Under the pieces are notes generated by a model, which had not been told where the DNA came from, did no database searches, and worked only from the letters and a program-made list of their open reading frames with translations. Shown here piece after piece: positions 51,716-58,206 of a stretch of 58,206 bases of DNA. The stretch comes from an uncultured Lewinella sp. Lineage in GTDB: Bacteria > Bacteroidota > Bacteroidia > Chitinophagales > Saprospiraceae. Both the position numbers and the translations under genes were made by a program. The stretch lies in NCBI GenBank assembly GCA_937873655.1, contig CALMYQ010000030.1, forward strand, positions 1 to 58,206, read 5' to 3'. Each line of letters starts with the position of its first letter. Positions within the stretch are counted from its first letter, which is position 1.

Positions 51716-53224
51716 ATGAAAAAAAAGCATTCCCTCAACCGGCGTGAATTCGTCGGGCTGGCCGCTACTGCCGCCGCCGCCACCATCGTACCCCGCCATG
51801 TGCTGGGCGGGCCGGGATTTGTACCGCCTTCCGACAAGATCACCATCGCCAATATCGGCTGCGGCACCCAGGGGCTCCGCGAAATGGGCAGCCTGCTGAG
51901 CAACCCGCAGGTGCAGGTCGTGGCCGTCTGCGACCCCAACCGGTTCTCGATGGGCTACCTCGACTGGTCGCCTACCGGCCTCCTCAACGATATCCGCGGA
52001 ACCCTGGGCGACAAGACCTGGGGCGCCGACGTCAAAGGCATCCCGGGCGGCCGGGATATGGGCCAGGCTTATGTAGAAAAATATTACGGCTCCAATATGC
52101 CTTCGGGAAGTTACAGGGGCTGCCCCGCTTATGAGGATTTCCGCGAATTGCTGGACCGGGAAAAGGACCTCGACGCCGTCAAGATCATGACGCCCGACCA
52201 CCTGCACGCCACCATCGCCATAGCCGCCATGAAAAAAGGTAAACACGTGGTGACCCACAAGCCCATCGCCAACCGCATCCGGGAAGGCAAACTGGTGGTG
52301 GAAACCGCCCAAAAGACCGGCGCGATCACCCACCTGCTGGCCTGGAGCCGCCGGCCGGAATACGACCTGATCAAACAATGGATCGACGACGGCGTGATCG
52401 GCGAGCTGAAGGAAATCCACAACTGGTCGTATCGCCCCGTCTGGCCGCAGTGGACCAGCAACCCCACGGATACGCCGCCCATCCCCGAAGGTTTCAACTG
52501 GGACCTCTGGCTGGGCCCCGTACCCGACCGGCCTTACCACCCCAATTACACCAACAATGTCTTCCGCGGGTGGTACGACTTCGGCGGCGGCAGCATTGCC
52601 GACATGGGGCATTACAGCCTGTTCCCGCTGTTCCTTACGCTGGGTATCGACCGGGCGCCCGTAGCCGCCAAGTCTTTCGCCACCACCACCCGCACCGCCG
52701 TCGACGGGGTTTGCCGGCCGGTAGTCAACAAGGTCGCCTTCCCCTACTCCTGCATGATCCAGCTCAAATTTCCGGAACAACGCTCGCTCCCGGCATTCGA
52801 CCTGTTCTGGTACGACGGCGGCATGAAGCCGTTCCCGCCGCCCGAACTGGAAGCCGACGGCCGCGACACCCCTGAGGAAGGGCTCATGTTCGTGGGTACC
52901 AAAGGCAAGATCCTCGGCGGCTTCCGGGGCGAGAATCCGGAGATCATCCCGGCTTCGGCCATGACCGCTTACCCGGGTAAGAAAACGCTTGACAACGATC
53001 CGGACCGCGGTCGCGATGAATGGGTCCAGGCGATTCTGGACAAAAAGGAATCTCCCGGCAGTTTCCAGAACGCTGCCACCATCACCGAAACCATCAATCT
53101 GGCAGCCATTGCCCTGCGCGCCGGCAAACGGATCGAGTACGATTCTGACAGGACGCTGATCACCAATGACGAAGAGGCGAACCAGTACCTGACCCGGGAG
53201 TATCGGCGGGGGTGGGAGTTGTAG
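51716..53224 (+). CDS. Tat-exported Gfo/Idh/MocA-family oxidoreductase, long form
   Basis: 502 residues from the ATG at 51716, which starts a Tat signal (MKKKHSLNRREFVGLAATAA, with twin Arg at 9-10). The Rossmann motif is ANIGCGTQGLREMGSLL. The family motif is altered to THKPIANRIREG (HKP in place of EKP). FNWDLWLGPVPDRPYHPNYT and DFGGGSIADMGHYSLF are shared with glycoside-acting members. It is probably a periplasmic nicotinamide-dependent enzyme of sugar metabolism; the substrate is unknown. Related to but distinct from the protein at 39338. Confidence 0.9.
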   Translation: MKKKHSLNRREFVGLAATAAAATIVPRHVLGGPGFVPPSDKITIANIGCGTQGLREMGSLLSNPQVQVVAVCDPNRFSMGYLDWSPTGLLNDIRGTLGDKTWGADVKGIPGGRDMGQAYVEKYYGSNMPSGSYRGCPAYEDFRELLDREKDLDAVKIMTPDHLHATIAIAAMKKGKHVVTHKPIANRIREGKLVVETAQKTGAITHLLAWSRRPEYDLIKQWIDDGVIGELKEIHNWSYRPVWPQWTSNPTDTPPIPEGFNWDLWLGPVPDRPYHPNYTNNVFRGWYDFGGGSIADMGHYSLFPLFLTLGIDRAPVAAKSFATTTRTAVDGVCRPVVNKVAFPYSCMIQLKFPEQRSLPAFDLFWYDGGMKPFPPPELEADGRDTPEEGLMFVGTKGKILGGFRGENPEIIPASAMTAYPGKKTLDNDPDRGRDEWVQAILDKKESPGSFQNAATITETINLAAIALRAGKRIEYDSDRTLITNDEEANQYLTREYRRGWEL

Positions 53225-53225
53225 C

Positions 53226-53500
53226 TGGATGCTGCCACGCCGCGGCGTGGTGGCTGCTGCCCGCCGTCGCCTGTGGCTATGGCGGACGGTGGATGCTGGG
53301 GCAGCCAACCGGCCGGCCGGCTGCTGACTGAAAGACTGGAGACTGCCAACTGAAAGGCTGGATGCTGGATGCTGCACTTCGACTTCGCTCAGTGTAAAGA
53401 TGCTTGATGCTTGATGCTGGTTGCTGGGTGACTGCCAACTGTGAACTGCCAACTGAAAGGCTGGAGACTGCCAACTGAAAAACTGCCAACTGAAAAACCC
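53226..53500. repeat. Dispersed-repeat mosaic, largest copy
   Basis: Holds a CCGCCGTCGCCTGTGGCTAT-type variant (53262-53281), repeats of GGATGCTG and CTTGATGCT, a CACTTCGACTTCGCTCAGTG block (53375-53394) followed by TAAAGATGCT, and four CAACTG-containing units (53341-53492). It contains all the main module types found singly elsewhere. Confidence 0.8.
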
Positions 53501-53641
53501 GATGCGGTTACCTGCAAGTCTTTGACTTGCGACATTCATCGCCATCCAATGCGACCCAAACAAAATAATTTGACAGATACCCGAAAATGTGCTGTCCTGC
53601 CTGCGGCATTGCATGCTGAACCGGCTGATCACTGCTATTAA

Positions 53642-53916
53642 AATGAACTCAAATCAACCGGATATGATAAAGCATTTTCGCCTGCATTGGCCCCTCCTGC
53701 CTCTTGTTTTTTGCTGTTCGAACAGAACAGCCGCGCAAATTTCAACGGACCCGGTCCGGCCGCGTATCGTCATTACCGCCGACCCGGAGCTCGATGACAA
53801 CAACTCCCTGATCCGGTTCTTGCTCTACAGCAGCGACCTGACCATAGACGGGCTCGTTTATGCCAGCAGTCAATTCCATTGGAAAGGGGATGAAAAAGGG
53901 ACCAGGTGGTTTGTCC
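53642..53916 (+). pseudogene. Truncated DUF1593 (nucleoside-hydrolase-like) gene
   Basis: From the ATG at 53642 a signal-like stretch (WPLLPLVFCCS) is followed by RPRIVITADPELDDNNSLIR, FLLYSSDLTIDGLVYASSQF and HWKGDEKGT, the conserved start of DUF1593 proteins (metal-binding D-x-x-x-D-D pattern). Homology ends abruptly after GTRWF at about 53912. From there the DNA is an exact copy of another gene's tail. Family members normally run several hundred residues, so more than three quarters is lost. Confidence 0.75.
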
Positions 53917-53962
53917 CTGCTGGACCGGCTCGACAAATACCGGTGGGCCGAGGACCATGCGG
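53917..53962 (+). pseudogene. 46-bp exact copy of the phosphotransferase gene tail
   Basis: Bases 53917-53962 are identical to 56508-56553, encoding LLDRLDKYRWAEDHA near the C-terminus of the phosphotransferase at 55722. After this the two diverge, keeping only scattered similarity (GATGAATAT). The copy is fused in line with the broken DUF1593 gene, marking a recombination or deletion junction. Confidence 0.85.
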
Positions 53963-54013
53963 TGACGAACAGGGATGAATATGCATCGGGCAACTTTTTG
54001 CAACTGTTCCCTC

Positions 54014-54226
54014 TCATTGTTCTTCTTTCAGCCAAAATATCTCTTCTACCGGTACCTTGAAAAAACGGGCAATCTTCAGCGCGATCACCGTGGAAGGAAT
54101 GAATTTTCCAACTTCGATCGTACTGATGGTCTTTCTCGAAACGCCGATTTGGTTGGCCAGATCGCTCTGACTCAGCCGATGCTCAGCCCGGAATACATGG
54201 ATGCGGTTTACAAGTTTGACATTCAT
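54014..54226 (-). CDS. Small XRE-family HTH regulator
   Basis: 70 residues, essentially a single Cro/C1-type helix-turn-helix: NRIHVFRAEHRLSQSDLANQ then IGVSRKTISTIEVGKFIPST and a C-terminal FFKVPVEEIFWLKEEQ, as in the YozG-like short regulators. The start overlaps the stop of the membrane-protein gene by four bases (ATGA), so both are made together. Such pairs are usually self-regulating; the membrane partner may set its activity, which is an inference. Confidence 0.9.
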   Translation of the reverse strand: MNVKLVNRIHVFRAEHRLSQSDLANQIGVSRKTISTIEVGKFIPSTVIALKIARFFKVPVEEIFWLKEEQ

Positions 54227-54720
54227 ATACCCGAATTTTGCTGCTTTTCATCATCCCCCTCCCGGAAAAGGATAAAAAAACTGACGCTGAAACTGGCCAG
54301 CATGAAGAAAATGGTAAGGTCCAAATAAAATTGAGCAGGAAAGGCGGAATGGTCTTTATCGGTCCAGGTTGTGATCAGGAAAAGCAGCATCAGGGTCAGC
54401 ACCCAGGAGGTTTTAGAAGCCCGGTTCATCATTTGCATGGCAAAACTATCCGATGACATTAATAATTGATACCGCTGCCGGCCGGGAATAAATCTCAATT
54501 TCCAATAGATCGTGATGAAAACTGAAAGGAAGGCCAATACTGCAATGCATTTACCGGCGATCCTCAGGTAAATGTCCATCGGCCCGTCAGCGAAATAGAA
54601 CCCGACCTTGACGGCAAAGACCAGGGATAACAACAACATCGACAAGAATTGGGGCCGCCGGGACAGTGTATAAAAAAGGAAGCGAATGACCGGGGCGCCG
54701 TGCATCTCATCCAGGCACAT
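54223..54720 (-). CDS. Four-helix membrane protein paired with the HTH regulator
   Basis: 165 residues (an alternative ATG lies five codons later). Four transmembrane helices: FLSMLLLSLVFAVKVGFYF, IAGKCIAVLAFLSVFITIYW, TSWVLTLMLLFLITTW and LDLTIFFMLASFSVSFFILF. A polar C-terminus follows (REGDDEKQQNSGI). No family is recognised with confidence. It is translationally coupled to the downstream XRE regulator, an arrangement common for small regulator/membrane-protein pairs in Gram-positive and Bacteroidota genomes. Confidence 0.72.
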   Translation of the reverse strand: MCLDEMHGAPVIRFLFYTLSRRPQFLSMLLLSLVFAVKVGFYFADGPMDIYLRIAGKCIAVLAFLSVFITIYWKLRFIPGRQRYQLLMSSDSFAMQMMNRASKTSWVLTLMLLFLITTWTDKDHSAFPAQFYLDLTIFFMLASFSVSFFILFREGDDEKQQNSGI

Positions 54721-55154
54721 TTATCCGGACCGGATCCTGACTTAGAACCGGACAGCCCATGAAGACAGGTTTGGGATGAAACCGGACACGACTGTCCGAT
54801 TTCGTACAGTTTTTGATTCCTGTTATTTTTAATAAAGCTGATTTACAGTCGATTAGAATTTGGACTGCTTTTTGTTCCATGATTGGAGACCCGGGTAATG
54901 AGGATGCTTTCATTGCCCTTTCGAAAAAGCTCAAAATCCTATCGACATGATCGGAAATTATATAAAGATCATCCTGCGGAATCTGGTCAAAGGTCTTGTC
55001 AGTATTGACAGGGAGGCTGAAAATTAAAAAAACGCCGATAACCCGTTTCCGCGCTCAAGCGGAACTTTTATCACGGGCCTTTGGTTATTCTCTTATCGAC
55101 ACGACAGGGTAGACCTGTTCCTGCGCTGCTAATAACGACTAAACCAGATTCAAA
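54721..55154. other. Intergenic region with possible ABC permease remnant
   Basis: No complete gene. At 54947-55027 on the plus strand a 26-codon frame starts MIGNYIKIILRNLVKG, which resembles the N-terminus of MacB/FtsX-type ABC permeases (MIRNYLKIALRNL...), then stops. Just before it, the plus strand reads NEDAFIALSKKLKILS and a stop overlapping that ATG. Both may be leftovers of a regulator-permease pair. Confidence is low because the matches are short. Confidence 0.35.
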
Positions 55155-55619
55155 ATGGACCATTCCTCAACTATTTTAGATTACGAACCCACCCAACAGA
55201 ACCCTGAATTTTTTCTGGCCGGTACCGGCGCCCGGTTGGTCAATTTTATCCTGGACCGGATCGGAGCCTATGTTTTCATGTTTATCTGCATCAGCGTATT
55301 GGATGCTGTCGGCCTGTCAGATGATGACGTGTCGGTGTTGGCTTTATTGATCTTCTTGTTTTCGTTTTTTGGTTACTGGATCCTTTTTGAATATCTATTC
55401 GGAAAAACGCCTGCGAAGTTCATTACCAGAACGAAAGTCGTAACCAAGTACGGGACCAAGCCTGAGTTTCTGACGATCGTGGGAAGAACGCTCTGCCGGT
55501 TTATCCCTTTCGAGCCTTTTTCTTTCCTGGGTTCAAAACCGGTGGGTTGGCATGACAGCATTACCAACACGCGGGTGGTTTCGGACAAATATGTCCTGGA
55601 AGACGATAAATTCGTGTAA
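55155..55619 (+). CDS. RDD-family membrane protein
   Basis: 154 residues. The namesake Arg and Asp residues are present: ARLVNFILDRIGAYVF, the loop GKTPAKFITRTKVV, RTLCRFIPFEPFSFL and the C-terminal GWHDSITNTRVV. Two or three membrane segments are seen (YVFMFICISVLDAVGL, LALLIFLFSFFGYWILF). RDD proteins are of unknown function, with some implicated in ion exchange. The gene stands 102 nt before the phosphotransferase gene on the same strand. Confidence 0.9.
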   Translation: MDHSSTILDYEPTQQNPEFFLAGTGARLVNFILDRIGAYVFMFICISVLDAVGLSDDDVSVLALLIFLFSFFGYWILFEYLFGKTPAKFITRTKVVTKYGTKPEFLTIVGRTLCRFIPFEPFSFLGSKPVGWHDSITNTRVVSDKYVLEDDKFV

Positions 55620-55721
55620 CCGTAGCTTTTGTTGCCTGACGGAGAATTTCTGACATGGCATGTTGTACGGCGGCCATAGTCCTTAGTCTCTTTTTGTCTG
55701 ACAACAAACAGGCCATGAAAA

Positions 55722-56612
55722 ATGACACCCGAAATCATTCACGCTATTGCACAAAGAGAAATCGGTGAATTACGGCCCGGCATCGGAGAAATCACCGGGT
55801 TGGGATGCGTCAACCGCGTATTCAAAATCGAAACGGAACTTAAGCGCTATGTCCTGCGAATGAACGATGACCCCAACCGGGCACTGGAATTCGGAAAGGA
55901 AAAATGGTGCCTCGAACAGCTCGTCCAACTCGGCATACCCGCTCCGGAAACCCTTGCCGTCGGGGTGGAATCCGGGTTTAATTTCATGCTGCAGGAATTC
56001 ATCGAAGGCAAGGCCGGCGTCGATTGCGAACCGGCTGAAAAGGAGAACGCGTGGACCCGGTTGGGCGGATACGCGTCGAAATACCACGCCATACCAACCA
56101 TCGACATCCCCGATGCCGCCTACCTGACCTTCCATAAGAACTGGCATAAGCAACTGGGCTATAATATGGAATTGCTGGAAAAAAGCGGCGATTCCCTGTT
56201 GTCGAGCAATGTTTTCAAGCCCGGGGAGTACCAAAAATTAAAAGAAAAACTGCTCCTGCTCACCGAAAAAAGTTTTACCTTCGGACTGATCCACAAGGAT
56301 TTGTGCCTGCGGAATGTACTGGTGGGCGCCGACGTATTCCTCATCGACTGGGGGATGGCCGAGATCGGAATCGTCCCGCACCTGGAGATCGGGAATATGA
56401 TCACGTCCGAAGAAGTGGCGCCGGAAGAGATCGGCTGGTTTTTATCCGGCCTGGGCATGGATGAAGTCGAATACCTGAAAATTGAATCCGAAATAAACCT
56501 CATCAACCTGCTGGACCGGCTCGACAAATACCGGTGGGCCGAGGACCATGCGGGGATCCTTATCGATGAATATATTGGAAAGCTCAGAAAGGCGTTTGAA
56601 CGGGCGTTTTAG
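55722..56612 (+). CDS. APH/choline-kinase-family phosphotransferase
   Basis: 296 residues. The N-lobe reads ITGLGCVNRVFKIETELKRY with the ATP-site lysine-like KRYVLRMNDD. The catalytic loop is GLIHKDLCLRNVLV (Asp of H-x-D followed by N) and the metal site is VFLIDWGMAEIG (IDW in place of DFG). Such enzymes phosphorylate small alcohols, amino sugars or antibiotics; the substrate is unknown. The C-terminal segment LLDRLDKYRWAEDHA is duplicated at DNA level at 53917. A hairpin-plus-T-run terminator follows at 56696. Confidence 0.85.
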   Translation: MTPEIIHAIAQREIGELRPGIGEITGLGCVNRVFKIETELKRYVLRMNDDPNRALEFGKEKWCLEQLVQLGIPAPETLAVGVESGFNFMLQEFIEGKAGVDCEPAEKENAWTRLGGYASKYHAIPTIDIPDAAYLTFHKNWHKQLGYNMELLEKSGDSLLSSNVFKPGEYQKLKEKLLLLTEKSFTFGLIHKDLCLRNVLVGADVFLIDWGMAEIGIVPHLEIGNMITSEEVAPEEIGWFLSGLGMDEVEYLKIESEINLINLLDRLDKYRWAEDHAGILIDEYIGKLRKAFERAF

Positions 56613-56695
56613 CAGTGGAATTGTCTCCGGCAAATCTTTGGCTTTTGCGGACATTTGTTACTTTGTGGATTCAGGCCCAATGGACGCATAGCCTA

Positions 56696-56727
56696 TCCGC
56701 TACCCGTTGGCAAAGCGGAGTTTTTTT
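56696..56727 (+). terminator. Intrinsic terminator after the phosphotransferase gene
   Basis: Stem TCCGCT (56696-56701) with AGCGGA (56714-56719), then seven T. It lies 83 nt past the stop and just before the first cassette-like boundary. Confidence 0.6.
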
Positions 56728-56734
56728 GGGGCGG

Positions 56735-56764
56735 CGTATGCACGGTTATACGTTGTGTGTCATG
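56735..56764 (+). repeat. Cassette-like boundary 1 (right-half attC-like motif)
   Basis: CGTATGCACGGTTATACGTT followed by GTGTGTCATG. It shares the pattern GTATGC-x-GG...ACGTTG with 57425-57441. GTTGTGT (56752-56758) is complementary, allowing G-U pairs, to GCACAGC at 57377-57383 behind the cupin gene, as the two ends of one circularised cassette would be. Confidence 0.5.
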
Positions 56765-56791
56765 AAAGAAAACCGATAAAAAACGAAAATC

Positions 56792-57355
56792 ATGAAACGG
56801 AGAAATTTTATACTAACAACACTAACTACTCTTCCCCTGGTTGGGTGTTCAAAAATGAATGAAAAAGTGGCAACGTACCAGAAGAAAGGGTTTAAAGTGA
56901 ATACTGGCGAAGCAAGGTTTGGTGAGCATTACAAGATGAAAGGGGTTACCTTAAATACTTTGGACATTAAAATATCAGGAAAGGATACAAATAATAATTT
57001 AGCAGTTTTTGAACAAACAGGGTTGACGCCGAATGGAGGCCCACCCTTACATATTCATCCTTTTCAAGATGAGTGGTTTTATGTAATTGAAGGGGAATAC
57101 CTGTTTCAAGTTGGAGATGATAAATATGAAATGAAGCCAGGAGATACGATATTTCTCCCGCGGGGGGTCCAACATGCATTTATTCAACTATCAGAAAAAG
57201 GGAAAATGATAGTTTCTTATCTTCCATCAGGAAAAATGGAAGCCTTTTTCAAAGTAACGAATGAATGGAAATCACCCCCGCCACAAGAAGAAATTAAAAA
57301 AGTATTTGAAGACCATGATATGAAAATTGTTGGCAAACCGTTGACAAGAGAATAA
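56792..57355 (+). CDS. Cupin-domain lipoprotein-like protein
   Basis: 187 residues. The start MKRRNFILTTLTTLPLVGC gives a Tat-like or lipoprotein signal with Cys at 19. Residues about 65-140 form a cupin: LHIHPFQDEWFYVIEGEYLF supplies the H-x-H and E metal ligands, and GDTIFLPRGVQHAF the second-motif His. Related proteins are called quercetinase-like; the reaction here is unknown. The gene is much AT-richer than the chromosome and stands alone between two repeat units with complementary ends, suggesting a mobile cassette. Confidence 0.85.
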   Translation: MKRRNFILTTLTTLPLVGCSKMNEKVATYQKKGFKVNTGEARFGEHYKMKGVTLNTLDIKISGKDTNNNLAVFEQTGLTPNGGPPLHIHPFQDEWFYVIEGEYLFQVGDDKYEMKPGDTIFLPRGVQHAFIQLSEKGKMIVSYLPSGKMEAFFKVTNEWKSPPPQEEIKKVFEDHDMKIVGKPLTRE

Positions 57356-57373
57356 TCAATAAGAAAAAACATG

Positions 57374-57450
57374 AACGCACAGCAAGGTATAAAACGGCTA
57401 TGCCCGGCAAAAACTGATCACGCCGTGTATGCGGGACGTTGGCGGTTAGT
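57374..57450 (+). repeat. Cassette-like boundary 2 (complete attC-like repeat)
   Basis: The left part (GAACGCACAGCAAGGTATA, then an ACGGC/GCCGT-containing core) and the right part (GTGTATGCGGGACGTTGGCG) enclose about 50 nt of imperfect palindrome. The right end GTTGGCGGTT (57438-57447) is complementary at 9 of 10 positions to AACCGCTAAC at 58130-58139, behind the next gene, again pairing start and end of one unit. Confidence 0.5.
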
Positions 57451-57499
57451 CCAAAGAAACACGATACCCAAAAAAAGATACTAAAAATCCTGACAATCA

Positions 57500-58138
57500 A
57501 TGCGAAAATATTCAGTACTAATTTGCCAAATAATCACTTTGCTTTTTTTTATGACAGCAATCTTACTTTATCCAGGCGGCTCAATTAGCGACAAAAATTC
57601 AATAGGTTTTGATTGGACAAAGAATTTTTTCAGCAATTTATTTCTGCATAATGCACTCAATGGTTCACCGAACCCATCAAGACTTTGGGCACTCCTTGGC
57701 ATGGTATTTAATTCAATTGGATATGGACTTTTTTTTATTCATACTTCACGAAAAATACCTCAAAAACACACAGAGCTCGTTTTAAAAGGTGTCGGCGTTA
57801 TCAATATGCTTTTTACTTTTCTAATTGCGACACGCTTGCATGACATTATGGTGACGGTCTCAAGCACCTTGACAATGCTTGGGCTTTTTTATATTACCGT
57901 CTTTACCTTAAAGACAAGACTCAATTGGTTGAAGTTATTTTGTATTGGCAGCCTGTTAATATTTTATTCGACATTGTACTTATATGGGGCAGGACATTGG
58001 GGATTGCTGGCTGTAATGCAGAAAATCACTTTTCTTTGTTTTATGTTATTAGTTTTGGCAATAGAATATTTCACAAAAAGTGAAGACTTTCAGCAAAACA
58101 AAATCAACAGTTCAGGAGAAACAGCAACGAACCGCTAA
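57500..58138 (+). CDS. AT-rich multi-pass membrane protein (DUF998-like)
   Basis: 212 residues with about six transmembrane helices (ICQIITLLFFMTAILLY, ALLGMVFNSIGYGLFFIH, GVGVINMLFTFLIATRL, TLTMLGLFYITVFTL, LFCIGSLLIFYSTLYLYG, ITFLCFMLLVLAIEYF). The layout resembles DUF998-type proteins, but the family is not certain. Its AT-rich codon use contrasts with the chromosomal genes. The stop codon lies inside the following repeat (AAC CGC TAA). It is the second single-gene unit of the putative cassette array. Confidence 0.7.
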   Translation: MRKYSVLICQIITLLFFMTAILLYPGGSISDKNSIGFDWTKNFFSNLFLHNALNGSPNPSRLWALLGMVFNSIGYGLFFIHTSRKIPQKHTELVLKGVGVINMLFTFLIATRLHDIMVTVSSTLTMLGLFYITVFTLKTRLNWLKLFCIGSLLIFYSTLYLYGAGHWGLLAVMQKITFLCFMLLVLAIEYFTKSEDFQQNKINSSGETATNR

Positions 58139-58206
58139 CATCGGTTTGGCATAGGCTGTTCAATTTGACCGCAAAACCGTCCTGCGTTTTTTTGTATGGG
58201 TGAAGG
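58128..58206 (+). repeat. Cassette-like boundary 3, cut by the window edge
   Basis: GAACCGCTAACATCGGTTTG followed by GCATAGGC. It resembles the left part of 57374-57405 (GAAC-x-GC...CA-x-x-GGT-T...GGC-TA-x-GC). The right half lies beyond the window. Confidence 0.45.

Noticed and set aside
51689..53632. 647-codon open frame on the minus strand
   Set aside because: Antisense to the Tat-exported oxidoreductase and the adjoining repeat mosaic; its start includes translated dispersed repeats and there is no protein-like domain.

Overview
The window looks like chromosomal DNA of a member of the Bacteroidota, most likely a Saprospiria-type organism. This is inferred from gene content, not from a marker tree. 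The evidence is four secreted proteins with type IX secretion (T9SS) C-terminal sorting domains, SprB and SdrD_B-type repeats, a SusC/SusD pair, many Bacteroidota-type lipoproteins (Cys followed by Lys/Asp residues), an imelysin operon, and promoters of the TTG-N19-21-TAnnTTTG type. The backbone is fairly GC-rich. Several blocks are clearly AT-richer (about 6.97-7.85, 26.1-27.7, 44.1-46.7 and 56.75-58.2 kb) and look acquired.

Layout. 1-10.6 kb: three T9SS cargo proteins (the first cut by the left edge), with hpf and a XerC-type recombinase, a stand-alone TonB C-terminal domain protein and a small lipoprotein between them. 10.6-15.7 kb: a CDGSH iron-sulfur protein and a SusD-SusC pair with no carbohydrate enzymes next to it. 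16.1-19.5 kb: a three-gene operon (Gfo/Idh/MocA oxidoreductase, lipoprotein, polyprenyl-phosphate sugar transferase) that looks like surface polysaccharide synthesis. 19.8-26.1 kb: housekeeping genes fbaA, trxB, a DCC-family protein, ettA and ald. 26.1-32.0 kb: a DUF4143-type ATPase, an iron-related operon (outer-membrane protein, imelysin, di-heme oxidoreductase) and a broken ATPase tail. 32.1-34.5 kb: a LytS/LytTR-type two-component system and a DUF1761 protein. 34.7-43.1 kb: a GH20 glycosidase, a YVTN beta-propeller T9SS protein, a Tat-type Gfo/Idh/MocA oxidoreductase and its pseudogene tail, a membrane protein and a lipoprotein. 43.4-47.05 kb: a TonB-domain protein, then a wrecked type I restriction locus (HsdR and HsdS fragments) holding an intact two-gene ATPase + DUF4276/Toprim-like module, then tRNA-Ser(UGA) and more gene debris. 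47.1-53.2 kb: a PL10-CE15 two-domain carbohydrate enzyme, a TonB-domain protein, a GNAT acetyltransferase, a frameshifted methyltransferase and a second Tat-type Gfo/Idh/MocA oxidoreductase. 53.2-58.2 kb: repeat mosaic, a truncated DUF1593 gene fused to a copied phosphotransferase tail, an HTH/membrane-protein pair, RDD and APH genes, and at the right edge two AT-rich single-gene units bounded by mutually complementary repeats, resembling integron gene cassettes.

Two candidates deserve most attention: the ATPase + Toprim-like pair inside the decayed hsd locus (a probable RloA/RloB- or PARIS-like antiphage module), and the cassette-like array at the right edge. The window also carries an unusual load of intergenic repeats: heptamer arrays, a mosaic of dispersed short repeats in five gaps, and two nested inverted-repeat elements of 136 and 208 bp.
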